A stretch of DNA of 64,000 nt, taken from the NCBI RefSeq assembly GCF_000149955.1, contig NC_030991.1, positions 2,230,340 to 2,294,339 on the forward strand, in the 5' to 3' direction. The notes under the pieces were generated by a model. It was given only the letters and a program-made list of their open reading frames with translations, was not told the DNA's origin and searched no databases. Positions 10,745 to 20,849 of the stretch are shown piece by piece. A program made the position numbers and the translations under genes. Within the stretch, counting starts at the first letter, position 1; each line of letters begins with the position of its first letter. Origin of the DNA: Fusarium oxysporum f. sp. lycopersici 4287. Its lineage: Eukaryota; Ascomycota; Sordariomycetes; Hypocreales; Nectriaceae.

Positions 10745-11520
10745 TCAATCGCTCCGTGTGCGCTGCCAGTGCTTTGTTACGACCATAAAGTCATCACTTT
10801 CGTCCTCTGATCCGACACCCACGCCAATCACCGACTCGACCTCCTCGTCTACACCCAACTCTATTTCTGCCTCTGTTGAATCAGGAAGAGCTTCCCCAGT
10901 CGCTAGAGCTTCTGCTAGAGTCATAAATCGTCGGTTCCGGTTCGGTATCGCCTTCCTTTTACTACCTCGCCGCACCTGGGCCACCTGCTTTTCGAGGCCA
11001 GCAATTCGCTCATTCTGAACGTCCACCTTCATCTCTGAAGCTTCTAAGCCCTTTTTGATCTTACTGTGCTTCCACCTGGTCGGTCGGCTTCGGTGTTTGG
11101 CCATATCCCTCACTTGCCGGCTCGTTTTCGGGGTATCATCTGAGTGCAGTGGAGGAGGGCTTGGTGTCTGGAACTGTTCCTGCAGTTTTTCTTTGTCCGG
11201 TTGAATTTCCGGATGTGTTAAAGCTTTTTGACGGCTGAGAGGCGAATTTCCAGTATATCTCCAGCCGGATAAGATAATCTCCTTCCTCATGGCCGCCTCC
11301 CTGGCTTTCGGATATGCCCGAATAAAGTTGACTTTGTCAACCGGCACAGAATCGGTCAAACTAGCCAGCATTTGGAGTTCTTTCCGATACGCACCTTTGA
11401 TGACATTAAAAATTCCATTGTATAACGGTTCTAAACCATGGGAACAATGTGCTGATAGGTAACAGCAGTAGACGTTGTTTAGAAAGCACGTAGCCATCCA
11501 TTCATCCCGGATGCTTGTCA
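10745..11520 (-). pseudogene. C-terminal half of a Tan1/pogo-like transposase
   Basis: This is clearly homologous to the transposase at 59372-60169. Shared blocks include MATCFLNNVYCCYL, AHCSHGLEPLYNGIFN, SLTDSVPVDKVNFIRAY, ILSGWRYTGN and NRRFMTLAEALATGEALP. The catalytic third Asp (QPLDNG in the other copy) is Tyr here (EPLYNG), so this copy is dead. The N-terminal half is missing: homology stops near 11515, about 15 bp before the long-TIR element at 11534. Confidence 0.8.
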
Positions 11521-11533
11521 GCGATCTTATAGC

Positions 11534-12489
11534 TGTTGGAAGATCCGGGAGTCCCCCTCTCCTTCAGGATTCAGACTGTTAGTCTGAAAGTCTTAGATTA
11601 AAAATTCAAAGTCCTAGATACAATCATCTAGAGATATTAACCCGTGAATAATTCTCAGCTCAATAAAGTTTTACAAAAATATATTTTCACCAAGCACTAC
11701 CGCGCAATATAAACAATACAATGAGGTCTTTAGGAACACTAGATGTGTTGACTGTGCAGAACACCGGTGCTGGAGTTGCCGATCGGGCCGCAGACGAAGA
11801 GTGACTGGACATGCTAGTGGACGTTATCCTGGCTGCGTCTGTATACGATTGAACTGACGACCGTGGTGTCTCAGTCTTGCTCAGCATGCCTAGCTATAGT
11901 TAAGTCTGCTCCAGCTCGCCGCAAACCTGGGTGAGCTGGTCTCGGATTTGCGATAATTCTTGTGCCATCTGGGCCGTGGCCCTGGTCGCTTCCTCAGTCA
12001 TGTGATCTCTAAGCTTGGTGAACTTAAGCTCAAATTCGGCCTTCATTGCTTCGACTTTCTTATTGAAGTCCTGCTCAAGCTCTAGACTGCCTCTACTGTA
12101 CCCCTGGATGACTTAGGGGCAGTTTGCTTCTGAGCTCGGTTTTATCCTAGAGCTCCCTCACTAGTCTCACATTCCTCCTGCCATTCTATATTACCGTTTT
12201 AATTCTCTATCTCTAATACCTTTATTATCCTGACCCTCTTCTGCTGAGGGCAATAATATCCCCCGCCCGAACCATCCGGATTATCTCCCATGACGTGTTG
12301 TTTATATTGCGCAGTAGTGCTGGGTGAAAATGTATTTTATGAAACTTGGTTATTCATTAGTGAGATGAGAGTTCTTCTCAGGTTTATATCTCTAAATGAT
12401 TTCGTCTAGGACTTTAAACTTTAAATCTAGGACTTTCAGACTGTTAGTCTGAATCCTGAAGGGAAGGGGGATCCCCGGATTTTCCAACA
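11534..12489. mobile_element. 956-bp long-TIR element (TGTTGGAA family) carrying LINE-like sequence
   Basis: Left end TGTTGGAAGATCCGGGAG and right end ATCCCCGGATTTTCCAACA are inverted copies, and the inverted similarity continues inward for about 190 bp (to about 11725 and from about 12290). Both arms contain a small hairpin, CAGACTGTTAGTCTG. I find no matching direct repeat in the flanks (TTATAGC / GTAGGCA). Long TIRs plus captured sequence recall a non-autonomous Mutator-like element, but no transposase is present. Related single ends lie at 8150, 49471 and 63867. Confidence 0.6.
11690..12110 (-). pseudogene. fragment resembling Tad-type LINE ORF1
   Basis: The minus strand reads a coiled-coil-like segment (KKVEAMKAEFELKFTKLRDH), then after stops SSVQSYTDAARITSTSMSSH and PVFCTVNTSSVPKD. 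A coiled coil followed by a Y(A/T)DAAR Ser-rich block and an FCTV(D/N)TS block is what I know from Tad1-like LINE ORF1 proteins. The fragment has in-frame stops and no zinc knuckles. It lies wholly inside the long-TIR element, so it may be captured cargo. Confidence 0.4.
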
Positions 12490-12539
12490 GTAGGCACAAG
12501 TTTAGATATTTTCTGTCGGTTGCAGCGGTTGCAATCAGG

Positions 12540-12770
12540 GTGGGGAATCTATCTACCAATATGGACGAAATGTAGATGTAGATAGATGTAGATCTACATC
12601 TATCTATCTACCAGGGGGCCATGTGGGTCATCTATCTATCTATCTTACCGTCGGATATGTAGGCGAAATGTAGATAGACGCCAAGATGAACACGGAAAGT
12701 AGAGGGACTTTTTTTGGTGCGCAATTCCCTTCCAGAGCAAGGTACCGGTACCCTCACCTTACTACCTACC
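12540..12770. repeat. GTAGATAGA-containing direct repeat, copy 2
   Basis: Matches 10440-10600 and adds an internal near-palindrome at about 12575-12610 (GTAGATAGATGTAGATCTAC) and further CTATCTATC arrays. Probably a terminal or subterminal region of a transposon I cannot name. Confidence 0.5.
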
Positions 12771-12949
12771 AACACCCCCTGTCGGATCATTTCCCTTCCA
12801 CCTTTTCCTCAAGCTCATCGCAAATTTTGGTCAATCTCTTGATACAGCTCCCCCTTTTCAAATGTCAAGTGGCATACCATATAGTCGACTCACAGTATAG
12901 AGCATCTGCCACAATGCCAACTCCAAGCGACTTGTTCAGTCAATCGGTA

Positions 12950-13388
12950 ACGTGTTTGATAAGTGAGTGGGTCATCCAAGTGAGTGAGTCAATCTTATTT
13001 CCACCTTAAATCCGGGGTTTAAAAAATTCTTTAAAAATTCAAACTAAGCCTAAATTGGCTGTAGTTTTAGTAGCATATATATAAGTCTTAAAATATATTA
13101 TATACATTTTTTAAGATTTTTAGAAAAATTCTATATAGCTATAAACCTTAAAAGCTATTTATACTGTATTTTATACTGTATAATTAAGCTTTACTATATA
13201 AAATAAAATAGCAAAAAATCTTAAAGAAATATTTTATAATAAGGTTAATTATACTATTCTTAAAAATATTTTCTTTAAATTTTTATCTATTTTATTTAGA
13301 ATAAAAAGATACTATAGGGTAGGTTTTTTAATACTATACAGTGCAGTGACTCACTCACTTGGATGACCCACTCACTTATCAAACACGT
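12950..13388. mobile_element. 439-bp MITE with pogo-type termini, copy 1
   Basis: Left end ACGTGTTTGATAAGTGAGTG and right end CACTTATCAAACACGT are perfect inverted repeats, continuing over two GTGAGTG blocks (about 40 bp). TA flanks both sides (12948-12949 and 13389-13390). The interior is AT-rich and has no coding capacity. The ends match the full-length pogo elements nearby, so their transposase could have mobilised it. Confidence 0.85.
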
Positions 13389-13477
13389 TAAACTTAAAGT
13401 TATAAGTATTTTTATAAATATTTTTATTTTTATTTTAAAACTTTAAAATTTATATATAATTTAAGAATTAAATATTA

Positions 13478-13916
13478 ACGTGTATGATAAGCGAGTGGGC
13501 CAGACAAGCGAGTGAGTCACTACATTTCTCACCTTAAAAGCCCTTTTTTAAACTTTTCTTAAAAGGTCAATTTAACTCTGAAATAGCTAAAGAATATAAT
13601 ATAATATATTTAACTACTAAATCTTTATATATTACTTTTATAAAAACTATAACTATTTTCTTTATAAAGTTATATAGCAAAGTCTATTTACACTGTGAAA
13701 TACACTGTATTTTAAGGTTTTATATAGAAAATAAAATAGATAAAAATCTTTTAAAAATATCAATTATTGTAATTAACTATACTAAGTATAAAAATATTCT
13801 TTTAAGATTTTTAGATATTTTATTTACGAGTTAGAACTCTATAGGGTAGGCTGTTTTTATACTATACAGTATAGTGGCTCACTCGCTTGTCTAGCTCACT
13901 CGCTTATCATATACGT
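13478..13916. mobile_element. 439-bp MITE with pogo-type termini, copy 2
   Basis: Ends ACGTGTATGATAAGCGAGTG and CACTCGCTTATCATATACGT are flanked by TA (13476-13477, 13917-13918). It has exactly the same length as the copy 89 bp to its left and shares interior motifs (CTATAGGGTAGG near the right end). The interior is AT-rich, consistent with RIP. Confidence 0.85.
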
Positions 13917-14550
13917 TAAATTAAATTAAAATAATTATTAAAGTATTTTAATACTCCTTATAATATATAAAGCCAAAATAAATTAATTAAAATACTATAA
14001 AAATTAAACCTATTTTATAATAATTAAAAAAAGCCTATTATATTTAATTTTTCAACTTTTATCTTAAGGCTATTATATATATCTATAATAAAAGGTTATA
14101 TTTTAATAATATAAATAAAAAAAAGTTATATTTATATAATTTAATTCTTAACTAGCTTAAATAAGAAAAAGCTAAAATTTGAGATTTTATCTTATATTTT
14201 TAAACCTTTTTAAAAAAGCTGAATTTTGGTGAGGAAAGTGTGCGGGGTCTAGGGGTGTAAGGGGTGTGTCACGGGTCAGGCTCGGGAATACAGGTGAACA
14301 GGGAACGCTTTAGGCGGATAGGTTCTATTGCTACGGATAGGCACTGCCGGCAGGTCAGGCTCTATTGACAAGACGTAGCTCGAGGAGCTACGTTCGGGAG
14401 CTATCTGGCGGTCGGTCAAGATCTTCTGCGATAACGTATCGCCACGTGACTGAGATCCACTTGGCCTATCGGTCTAGGGTAACCTGGTCTGGTCTTACGC
14501 TGTGACAGGGTGGTGGGGAAATACGTTAGTCGGTAACGGGGGCCCGTTAC
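13917..14550. other. AT-rich then GC-richer non-coding stretch
   Basis: Bases 13917-14220 are almost pure A/T with no open frame, typical of RIP-mutated repeats. From about 14225 the composition changes sharply to GC-rich sequence without a clear gene. It includes a 9-bp inverted repeat, ACGTAGCTC GAG GAGCTACGT, near 14375. This second part may belong to the element whose LTR-like repeat follows. Confidence 0.4.
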
Positions 14551-14788
14551 TGTTAGATTGGCGGCTGGGAATTGTTGGATAAGTGATAGCGCCTCGATAA
14601 AAGAAACATTTATTTTGTGGGTCCCCGGATATATCAATACCGGGTAGCGGGGAAAACACCTAAAAGGACAGAACAGAGACAGAAGCTCCTGGGGACTAGA
14701 TCGATGCTCAAGTGTGAAAATAAACCCCATTTTAATTGGGCATCAACCCTACTCGCGTATCCAACAATTCCCAGCCACCAATTTAACA
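14551..14788. repeat. solo-LTR-like repeat, copy 2
   Basis: Begins TGTTAGATTGGCGGCTGGGA and ends TCCCAGCCACCAATTTAACA, so it starts TG and ends CA with an unusually long inverted end (about 30 bp). Flanks are GTTAC and GTGAC, a one-mismatch 5-bp duplication. This supports a solo LTR; a MITE is the alternative. A truncated relative lies at 4703-4933. Confidence 0.6.
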
Positions 14789-14964
14789 GTGACCTCCTGA
14801 AGGGCTGTGGCACTCAAAGGGAGAGGAAGAATTGCAAGCCACAAGCATAAAAACTTCAGCCGCTAACAAAGAACGCAGTATTTAGTAATCTATGACGTTA
14901 ACATACCAACCCCTTCTACAAAGTGAACTTTGTTTTAACATCATTTCAATCCTCCCTTAAAGCA

Positions 14965-17900
14965 ATGCAAGGCTTGCCAACCAGGACTGTCAGGTGGTTG
15001 CTCTTTAGTGACCTTCATTTTAAGCATCATGACTTGAATCGAGTCTGGCAGACAGCGAAGTGGATTGTTGCTGAGGCGGAGCGACATCAGGTCAGGAGGG
15101 TAGTAGTATGCGGCGATCTGCTAATGAGCCGCACCATGCAGCCAACGCATGTTTTGTCTACATGTTATCGCTTCATTGGCTTGCTCAGTGATATCATACC
15201 CCAAGTCCATATCTTACTTGGGAACCATGACCTTGCCTACCGTCGTGACTACCAAACCACAGCCCTCGACGCCTTCAACATTAATCGCCTAGCCCCCTAC
15301 GTCTCTATTCATAAAGATATTGCCCAACACGAGTGGGATGGCCGACGTGTTATAGTTTTGCCATTTCGTGAAGAGCAGAGTGAGTTGACAGATGCTGTGG
15401 CTTCTCTGAGTCCTATAGAGGCGAGCAAAACCGTTGCCTTTGCCCATCTTGCGATCAACAAGGCCATCACACAGCGGTACGTGGTCGGTGCTGACTTCAA
15501 AAACCTATCGGCGGCGAAATCTATCANNNNNNNNNNNNNNNNNNNNNNNNNNNNNNNNNNNNNNNNNNNNNNNNNNNNNNNNNNNNNNNNNNNNNNNNNN
15601 NNNNNNNNNNNNNNNNNNNNNNNNNNNNNNNNNNNNNNNNNNNNNNNNNNNNNNNNNNNNNNNNNNNNNNNNNNNNNNNNNNNNNNNNNNNNNNNNNNNN
15701 NNNNNNNNNNNNNNNNNNNNNNNNNNNNNNNNNNNNNNNNNNNNNNNNNNNNNNNNNNNNNNNNNNNNNNNNNNNNNNNNNNNNNNNNNNNNNNNNNNNN
15801 NNNNNNNNNNNNNNNNNNNNNNNNNNNNNNNNNNNNNNNNNNNNNNNNNNNNNNNNAACCCATATGTCATTGGCTATACAACTGCAGATTTACATGAAGT
15901 CCTCAACGACCAGGCTAACGAAGAAGCCGTGAAGGACAAGCACGTAATGCTTCTAGGTGATTTGAGCCATCTCAAGTATGTTATGGCTCGTGACAAGCTC
16001 CTCTCACTTGGGGCGCGGAGTGTACGGGACTGGAACCCTATGGGCTTTAAATCGCATTCTGGCCGCGCGGCTTTGGGATCATCGGTCCCAGCGAGCGATG
16101 CATCCGTCCAGCCCTTAGAGGAGCCCATGAAAATCGACGACATAACAGGCGATAGGGTCTTCAGCTCTGCCCTTGACTACCAACCTCGAGCCAATAGACT
16201 CGATTTTGCGGCGGAGGCTCGGGAGTATGTTACATCACTAGAATTGGATAACTCTCTCTCCTTGCGACAAGAAGAGTTAATCCGAGTTGGCCAGCGAATG
16301 ATTCAAGTTTCCCGCGGGCTGGTAGATCAGGATGAAGAAGACGTCCAGCTGAACTATGAGGACTTTCTCGACAGGTCAACTCAGGCTATCAGCACGAGAA
16401 GCGCTACCGATCTGAAAGGTGCCTCTGATCATACCTTCGCCGCAGTGCCATCCACTCTTACGATCACCAATTTCCTGAGCGTGCAGAACACCATCACCAT
16501 TGACTTCCGGTATGATCTTGCGCGTGGACTAACCTTCCTGGTTGGCGAGAATGGCTCTGGCAAGAGCATGCTGATTGAGGCCATGGTTTGGTGCCAGTTT
16601 GGGCAGTGCATTCGCAGTGGCATGGCGGCCGACGATGTTGTCAACGATATTATAGGTAAGAATTGCTGCGTCACGCTGGAGTTCGCCAACGGTTACGCGA
16701 TCTCGCGTCATCGCAAGCACAAGAAAAACGGTAACCGTGTTATAGTCCTTTTACATGGCGAGGCCCAGCTGCAGTATGATCACCCAGACAAAGGCACGAC
16801 ACAGGAGGCTATCGTCGAGTTGCTTGGTATCAACTACGAAACATACATCAAGACAGTCGTATTGAGCCACGAGAGCGCTGCGAGCTTCTTGAGCTCAAAG
16901 GCAGCGGAGAAGCGTAAATTGACAGAGGCAGCTCTTGGAATGTCAATACTAGATACCTATGGGAAGGTATCGAGATTTCTCCTTAAGGACGTTGATGAAA
17001 ACGCGAACGCGGTAAATAAGAATATGCAGGACATGGCCCACACAATGGAACATACTGAAAAACGTATCGAAGTTTTGGACCGGAAACGAAGAACATGTGA
17101 AATGGAGGCGTATAACGCTGCGGCATCTCTTGAGTTGGCGATACAGGACCATGCAGCCGCTAGATTACGAAGTGATGGGCGGTTTGGACACGGAGACCCT
17201 GAGCTTGCTATAGACTCCGCAGAGTATGAACAGAAGATGTCGGCCTCAAGCCAGGGAGTTCAGAATGCAATGGAAACGGCACACTTCGCCGAGCTTACAA
17301 TGCGTTCCCGCGCAGAGGTCTCGGCATTGACAGATCAGATCAGCATGGAGGAGAAAAGCCGACAACGCCTAGAAAAGGAATATACCCAAATACGGGGAAT
17401 GGGGAATGCCGATTTCATGTCATGGCTCGCCGGACTGCAACAGAAACTCGGTCAACAATTGGAGGCCGTGCCAGCAGATCGTCCCGCCATACACCAAAGG
17501 CTCTTATATGCCATGAGAACAGTGGTTATCAGGGGTGCGATGGGCATATTGGAATTCTTGATAAGCAACTATCAAGCAATCGACACCAAACATCAACAAC
17601 GAAGAGTGGCCATTGACCGTCTCTGTGAGGACATTAAAGACAGCAAGTTGCGGCTGCAAAGCCTCCATCTCGAGGTAACGGATATTATTCATCGAAACCA
17701 GCTTGCCACTAGCCAGGCCCTTCTGGTGGTCGACAAGCAGCTTATGGCGGTCGAGCAGGCTCAAAACACATGCGCAGATGTTATGTTCAAGCAGCAGCAG
17801 GCCATGTTTAGGCAACAGGAAGAGCTCATATTTAAACAACGGCAAGAGGCTAAACACAAGCAGCAGCAAGAAGAGGTGATGCTCAAGCGGCACGAAGCAA

Positions 17901-18649
17901 CTACCTATACATGCCTTATCGAAGCCGAGCAGTCATCTCTACACTCGACTAGTCAGAAATACGATAACCTGGCTCTCAAACTTAAAGAGCTTGCAGCTGA
18001 TCGCGAGGTTTTTGCCTTCTGGTCCTCTGCTTTAACAAAACGTAATAAGCGCACTAGTTCCTCAGCCAAATCCAGGGGGGGATCAACGGCCAACTTCCGC
18101 GAATATGTCCTCGAAAAGTCAATATCAGATCTCAATAGGTTACTTGCACAGATCCTTACGGCGCTGTACGACGACACACGCCACACAAACGCCATCGCAA
18201 CGGGAATGCTGAGTTCATTGTTCGACTATGAATCAATTGGCGCCATGGAACATGAATCTGGTTCGCCTGTGCCTGTTCTCGATCAGAGCCTTGCTATCCA
18301 CCACTCGCTCGCCTATGGGAAGCGATCGGGTGGCGAGCGCAAGCGTCTCGACCTAGCACTCTTCTTCGCACTGCTACATCTGGATTGGGCAGAGAGCGCG
18401 CATCGGGCACATTACCTGCTCATCGATGAGGTGTTTGACAGTCTCGACGAGGCGGGTCAGGAGGCAGTTGTCAGGTGGTGCATGATAATGCTACAGTCGA
18501 TGGTCGGTTGGATTGTGATCGTTACTCATAGCCGATTCTTGGCTGAGCGAGATCCGGAAAGGGATGCGGGTAAGGCCATGGTTATGCGGATAAAGATGGG
18601 GAGCCAAGGTACGGAGCTTGTTAATGATAAACAGAGGATTGGTATCTAA
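14965..18649 (+). CDS. single-chain SbcD/Mre11-like nuclease fused to SbcC/Rad50-like ATPase (assembly gap inside)
   Basis: The N-terminal part (187 codons before the gap) is a calcineurin-type phosphoesterase of the SbcD/Mre11 kind: motif I FSDLHFKHHDLNR, motif II VVCGDLL, motif III LLGNHD, motif IV FAHLAI. A 330-N gap (15527-15856) hides the last metal motif. After it comes an SbcD-cap-like segment. An SbcC/Rad50 ATPase follows, with Walker A VGENGSGKS, long helical arms including a Gln-rich coil, signature KRSGGERKRLDLAL, Walker B YLLIDEVFDSLDEAG and switch His VTHS. No CxxC zinc hook is visible in the arms, and they are shorter than in Rad50. The ATG at 14965 is the first in frame. The frame before and after the gap differs by one base, so the gap length is inexact or an intron lies inside. 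A fused MR-type complex is not the normal eukaryotic form; horizontal or viral origin is possible. Confidence 0.78.
15527..15856. other. assembly gap (330 N)
   Basis: A run of N inside the SbcD-SbcC-like gene. The coding frames on its two sides are offset by one base, so the true distance is probably not 330 bp or includes an intron. Confidence 1.
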
Positions 18650-18815
18650 GAGAGGGCTTAAGACGGTTAAGGATAACAATATACCTATAGTATTTAAAAA
18701 ACTAACTATTAAAATGTATTTTACTTGTATAGCTAGGAGTTATTCATAGTTTAAGATATAGGATTTAGCAGGCCCGGCGGTGGTTATTAGGTAGTGTAGA
18801 ATAATACTATAACTA
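18650..18815. other. short spacer after the SbcD-SbcC gene
   Basis: AT-rich, no gene. It ends at the TA (18814-18815) next to a pogo terminus. Confidence 0.4.
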
Positions 18816-20831
18816 ACGTGTTTGACAAGTATGCGCCGCACTTTTCTGAACCCTTTAACTAGTAATCAATTTAAAACCACTACAAACTATCTAATTAGAT
18901 AAAACTACTCACTATACTCTTCCCCAGAGATCTCAATTACTACCTGACAGGTCCTTGCATTATGCCCGGCCTTGCCGCATAACGTGTATGATAAGCAAGT
19001 GGGCCATCCAAGTAAGTGGGCCACTTCTTGTATACCCTTAAGGTAAAAATTAAAATAAAAACAACACAAGCTATCTAATTAATTAAAACTACTCGCGATA
19101 CTCTCCTCTAGACGTCTCAATCACTACCTGACAGGTCCTTGCATTATGTCCAGTCTTTCCGCATACACCACAGCGCCGAACGCCCGGTCGCGCCGACCTT
19201 TCTTGACCACTACTTCTCGACGATTCGGCCACTACCTGCGCATCTACATCCATCTGATCAACTACTTGCCTTGATTCCCCTGCAGTCATCACCCCTCCTT
19301 TCTGTAATCGAGTTCTTTTTGCCCTTCGGCGTCGACTAAGTATCTCATTTGCTTGTTCAAGGTCATTCATCCTAGCCTCTACTAAGGCTAGCTTATGCAT
19401 GACTGTGCTTGTTCCCTTCTCAAAACACTTCACAGCTTGAATAAGTGACTCTGGAGAGCTGCTATGATGTCTTCTGATTCGTTTCTGTAAGTAGGCAGAT
19501 TGAGATTGGACCTCAAGAACTGTCTTTGGGGTCTTTGAAACCCATGGGGTTAAGGGTTCAGCAACCTCCTCGGAAGGCGTTGGAGTCCGCAGATTCATAT
19601 CAAGCTTTGAGATCACGCTTTCCGGGTTAAAAGGAGCAAGCCCAGCTCCTCTAAAACCCCCTTTGATATTTTTTTCGGTTATAGTGGCTTGGAAGGCGGC
19701 GTGGAAGGCGGGAAAGAACTCAGTCTTCGAAATATAGGTTATAGAGCATCTGATCAGATGCTCTATTTCTCGACCATATGCCTTCTTTAGTGGCCCAAAG
19801 CACCCGATATCAAGAGGCTGAAGTAGATGAGACGCATGAGCCGGAATACAGAGCGTGATGATATTATTCTCCTGGCAATATTTCTCAAAAGCGACGGAGT
19901 GGTGACTTTCATGACCATCGAGGATCAGAAGACGATAAGAACCAACTGATCGGTCAGTTGTGCATCGGTTGAAGTTCTTAAGCCACTCAAGGCCCAGTTC
20001 ATTATTTGTCCAGCCATTTTGGCTCGTTGCAATAACCCAGCCGTTTGGGAGGGTAGGTTCTTCATGCCAGTTGGCAAGGTGATATTGGCCCGCGCCAATG
20101 ATAAACGGCTCGATCGCCCAGCCTTCCGCATTAATCGCTTGAATGACTGTAATCCATTCACGATTCCCAGGCTGCACTAATTTTGGTCTTCCAAGCCTTT
20201 CTGAACCTGTGACGACCATGCCGCTTGAGATAACACCCATCATAAAGCCAGTCTCATCAAAGTTCCAGATATCATCTGATCGGACACCATACTTCGCGAT
20301 TGCGTTCTGTACGAGCCTAAACCAGCTACGAATAATCGATGGATCTTCGCATTTAGCTCTCTGGTAGTCATATTTCCGAAATAAACGCGTCTTGAGCTCT
20401 GGTTGTCGCTTTACAAAGTTATGAGCCCAGCGCTTGCCGACAGGTAACGCATCGCGGTCAGCAAGCAGAGAATTAGCCATTTCTTCCACAAAACGTAATT
20501 GTGAGGGAAATCCTCGCGAATCTAGATCAAGAATGAATTGGACTATTATCTGCTCTTCCAGATCAGATAGTTTCCGTGACTTTGGAATCCAATCGCGTCG
20601 TGATTGAATGCCTTGCTGGCGGCGACGTAGGCGGCGCTCATCAATCTCATACATCTTTGCAGCGCGTCGGACACTTAATTTCGGGTTATTCTGAAGGGTC
20701 TGAAGAGCAAGAAGGGTTTTAGCTTTAATTGAAGGTTGTGACATGATAAATGGTTGAAAACTAATTGATTAGGATTCAGGTAAAATGTATGATGTAAGAG
20801 GGAAAGTGTGGCGCATGCTTATTAAACACGT
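18816..20831 (-). mobile_element. pogo/Fot-like transposon, nested or chimeric
   Basis: The outer ends pair with each other: ACGTGTTTGACAAGTATGCG at 18816 and, inverted, ACGTGTTTAATAAGCATGCG at 20831, with TA on both sides. A second, different left end (ACGTGTATGATAAGCAAGTG, after TA at 18980-18981) lies inside at 18982. Between the two left ends is a C-terminal transposase scrap that reads CGKAGHNARTCQVVIE and stops. The inner left end has no matching right end of its own type. The element is therefore a nested insertion that later recombined, or a gene-conversion chimera. Confidence 0.75.
19089..20744 (-). CDS. pogo/Fot-like transposase (DDE_1) with C-terminal zinc knuckle
   Basis: An uninterrupted 551-codon frame starting at ATG 20744. 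Order: HTH_psq-like N-terminus (KLSVRRAAKMYEIDERRLRR), CENP-B-type domain, DDE core with NFDETGFMMG, LLILDGHESHHS and LLQPLDIGCFGPLKKAYG, a helical/basic region (LSRRRRAKRTRLQKGG), and a CCHC knuckle CGVCGKTGHNARTC. It cuts and pastes DNA at TA sites in this superfamily. The frame is intact, so it could be active, although the element's two ends are mismatched. Confidence 0.92.
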   Translation of the reverse strand: MSQPSIKAKTLLALQTLQNNPKLSVRRAAKMYEIDERRLRRRQQGIQSRRDWIPKSRKLSDLEEQIIVQFILDLDSRGFPSQLRFVEEMANSLLADRDALPVGKRWAHNFVKRQPELKTRLFRKYDYQRAKCEDPSIIRSWFRLVQNAIAKYGVRSDDIWNFDETGFMMGVISSGMVVTGSERLGRPKLVQPGNREWITVIQAINAEGWAIEPFIIGAGQYHLANWHEEPTLPNGWVIATSQNGWTNNELGLEWLKNFNRCTTDRSVGSYRLLILDGHESHHSVAFEKYCQENNIITLCIPAHASHLLQPLDIGCFGPLKKAYGREIEHLIRCSITYISKTEFFPAFHAAFQATITEKNIKGGFRGAGLAPFNPESVISKLDMNLRTPTPSEEVAEPLTPWVSKTPKTVLEVQSQSAYLQKRIRRHHSSSPESLIQAVKCFEKGTSTVMHKLALVEARMNDLEQANEILSRRRRAKRTRLQKGGVMTAGESRQVVDQMDVDAQVVAESSRSSGQERSARPGVRRCGVCGKTGHNARTCQVVIETSRGEYRE

Positions 20832-20849
20832 TATAGGCTATTAATTATA

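Noticed and set aside
14923..14964. Start of the SbcD-like part at 14923
   Set aside because: That codon is GTG; the first in-frame ATG is at 14965 and the phosphoesterase begins after it.
14965..18649. Bacterial contamination as the source of the SbcD-SbcC-like gene
   Set aside because: It is embedded between fungal repeats on the same contig (solo-LTR-like element, pogo elements) and shows no bacterial operon or ribosome-binding site; the gap leaves a small doubt.
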